Shown here piece by piece: positions 63,739 to 64,000 of a stretch of DNA of 64,000 nt. This DNA is from Pseudarthrobacter phenanthrenivorans Sphe3 (GTDB taxonomy: Bacteria > Actinomycetota > Actinomycetes > Actinomycetales > Micrococcaceae), in contig NC_015145.1 in assembly GCF_000189535.1 (NCBI RefSeq), forward strand, positions 1,922,001 through 1,986,000, written 5' to 3'. Both the position numbers and the translations under genes were made by a program. The notes beneath the pieces are model-generated. The model ran no database searches. It worked only from the letters and a program-made list of their open reading frames with translations, and was not told where the DNA came from. How positions within the stretch are numbered: position 1 is the first letter of the stretch; each line of letters begins with the position of its first letter.

Positions 63739-64000
<262 letters not shown>

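Overview
The window reads as a chromosomal segment of a high-GC actinobacterium of the Micrococcaceae, most like Arthrobacter/Pseudarthrobacter. The grounds are strongly GC-biased third codon positions, many GTG and TTG starts, actinobacterial hallmark genes (rbpA, whiA, opcA, sufR, a CoaE-GrpB fusion, a DUF3516 helicase), and a gene order that largely follows the block I recall from Mycobacterium tuberculosis (uvrC-rapZ-yvcK-whiA-gap-pgk-tpiA-secG ... pgl-opcA-zwf-tal-tkt-ctaB ... sufR-sufB-sufD-sufC-sufT). No rRNA, tRNA, CRISPR array or intact mobile element was seen.

Layout. 1-6 kb: the 3' end of coaE, uvrB, a TerC-family metal exporter behind a yybP-ykoY-type (manganese) riboswitch, and an MFS transporter. 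5.5-10 kb (minus strand): DUF3516 helicase, GNAT acetyltransferase and proline iminopeptidase. 10-15 kb: a Tam-type methyltransferase, then an operon of a heterodimeric ABC exporter and a YtrA-like GntR regulator behind a perfect palindrome. 15-24.4 kb: uvrA (behind a LexA-like box), a HAD phosphatase, an acyltransferase, uvrC, rapZ, yvcK and whiA. 24.5-29.4 kb: sodA, the lower-glycolysis run gap-pgk-tpiA, secG and rbpA. 29.4-37.6 kb (minus strand): the pentose-phosphate operon tkt-tal-pgi-zwf-opcA-pgl. 38-42 kb: haem A synthesis (ctaB, ctaA) and an ABC-2 transporter, with a striking inverted pair of 32-bp-period repeat arrays between the convergent ctaB and ctaA. 42-47.4 kb: the SUF Fe-S assembly operon with its SufR regulator. 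47.5-53 kb: a secreted or membrane metallopeptidase, an AMP-ligase/thiolase pair and a BioYMN biotin importer. This grouping recalls the BirA-controlled yhfUTS operon of Bacillus. 53.2-59.9 kb is accessory: a methyltransferase, a glyoxalase-like protein, an IS30-type transposase remnant, three unrecognised genes of visibly lower GC, a YCII protein, an S66 peptidase broken by a one-base frameshift, and a uridine-kinase-like gene. 60-64 kb: an ABC-F protein, a YbaK-type deacylase, SURF1, two small conserved proteins and the start of fabG.

How the parts work together. The core is central carbon metabolism (glycolysis plus the NADPH-generating pentose-phosphate branch), respiratory maturation (haem A, SURF1, Fe-S clusters), nucleotide excision repair (all three uvr genes) and growth regulators. 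Several genes (uvrB, uvrA, uvrC, the MFS gene, the methyltransferase, the metallopeptidase and the ligase) have a -10-like hexamer ending 6-7 bases before the start codon, which suggests leaderless transcripts. All coordinates, repeats and motifs were read by eye; no alignment or database search was run.
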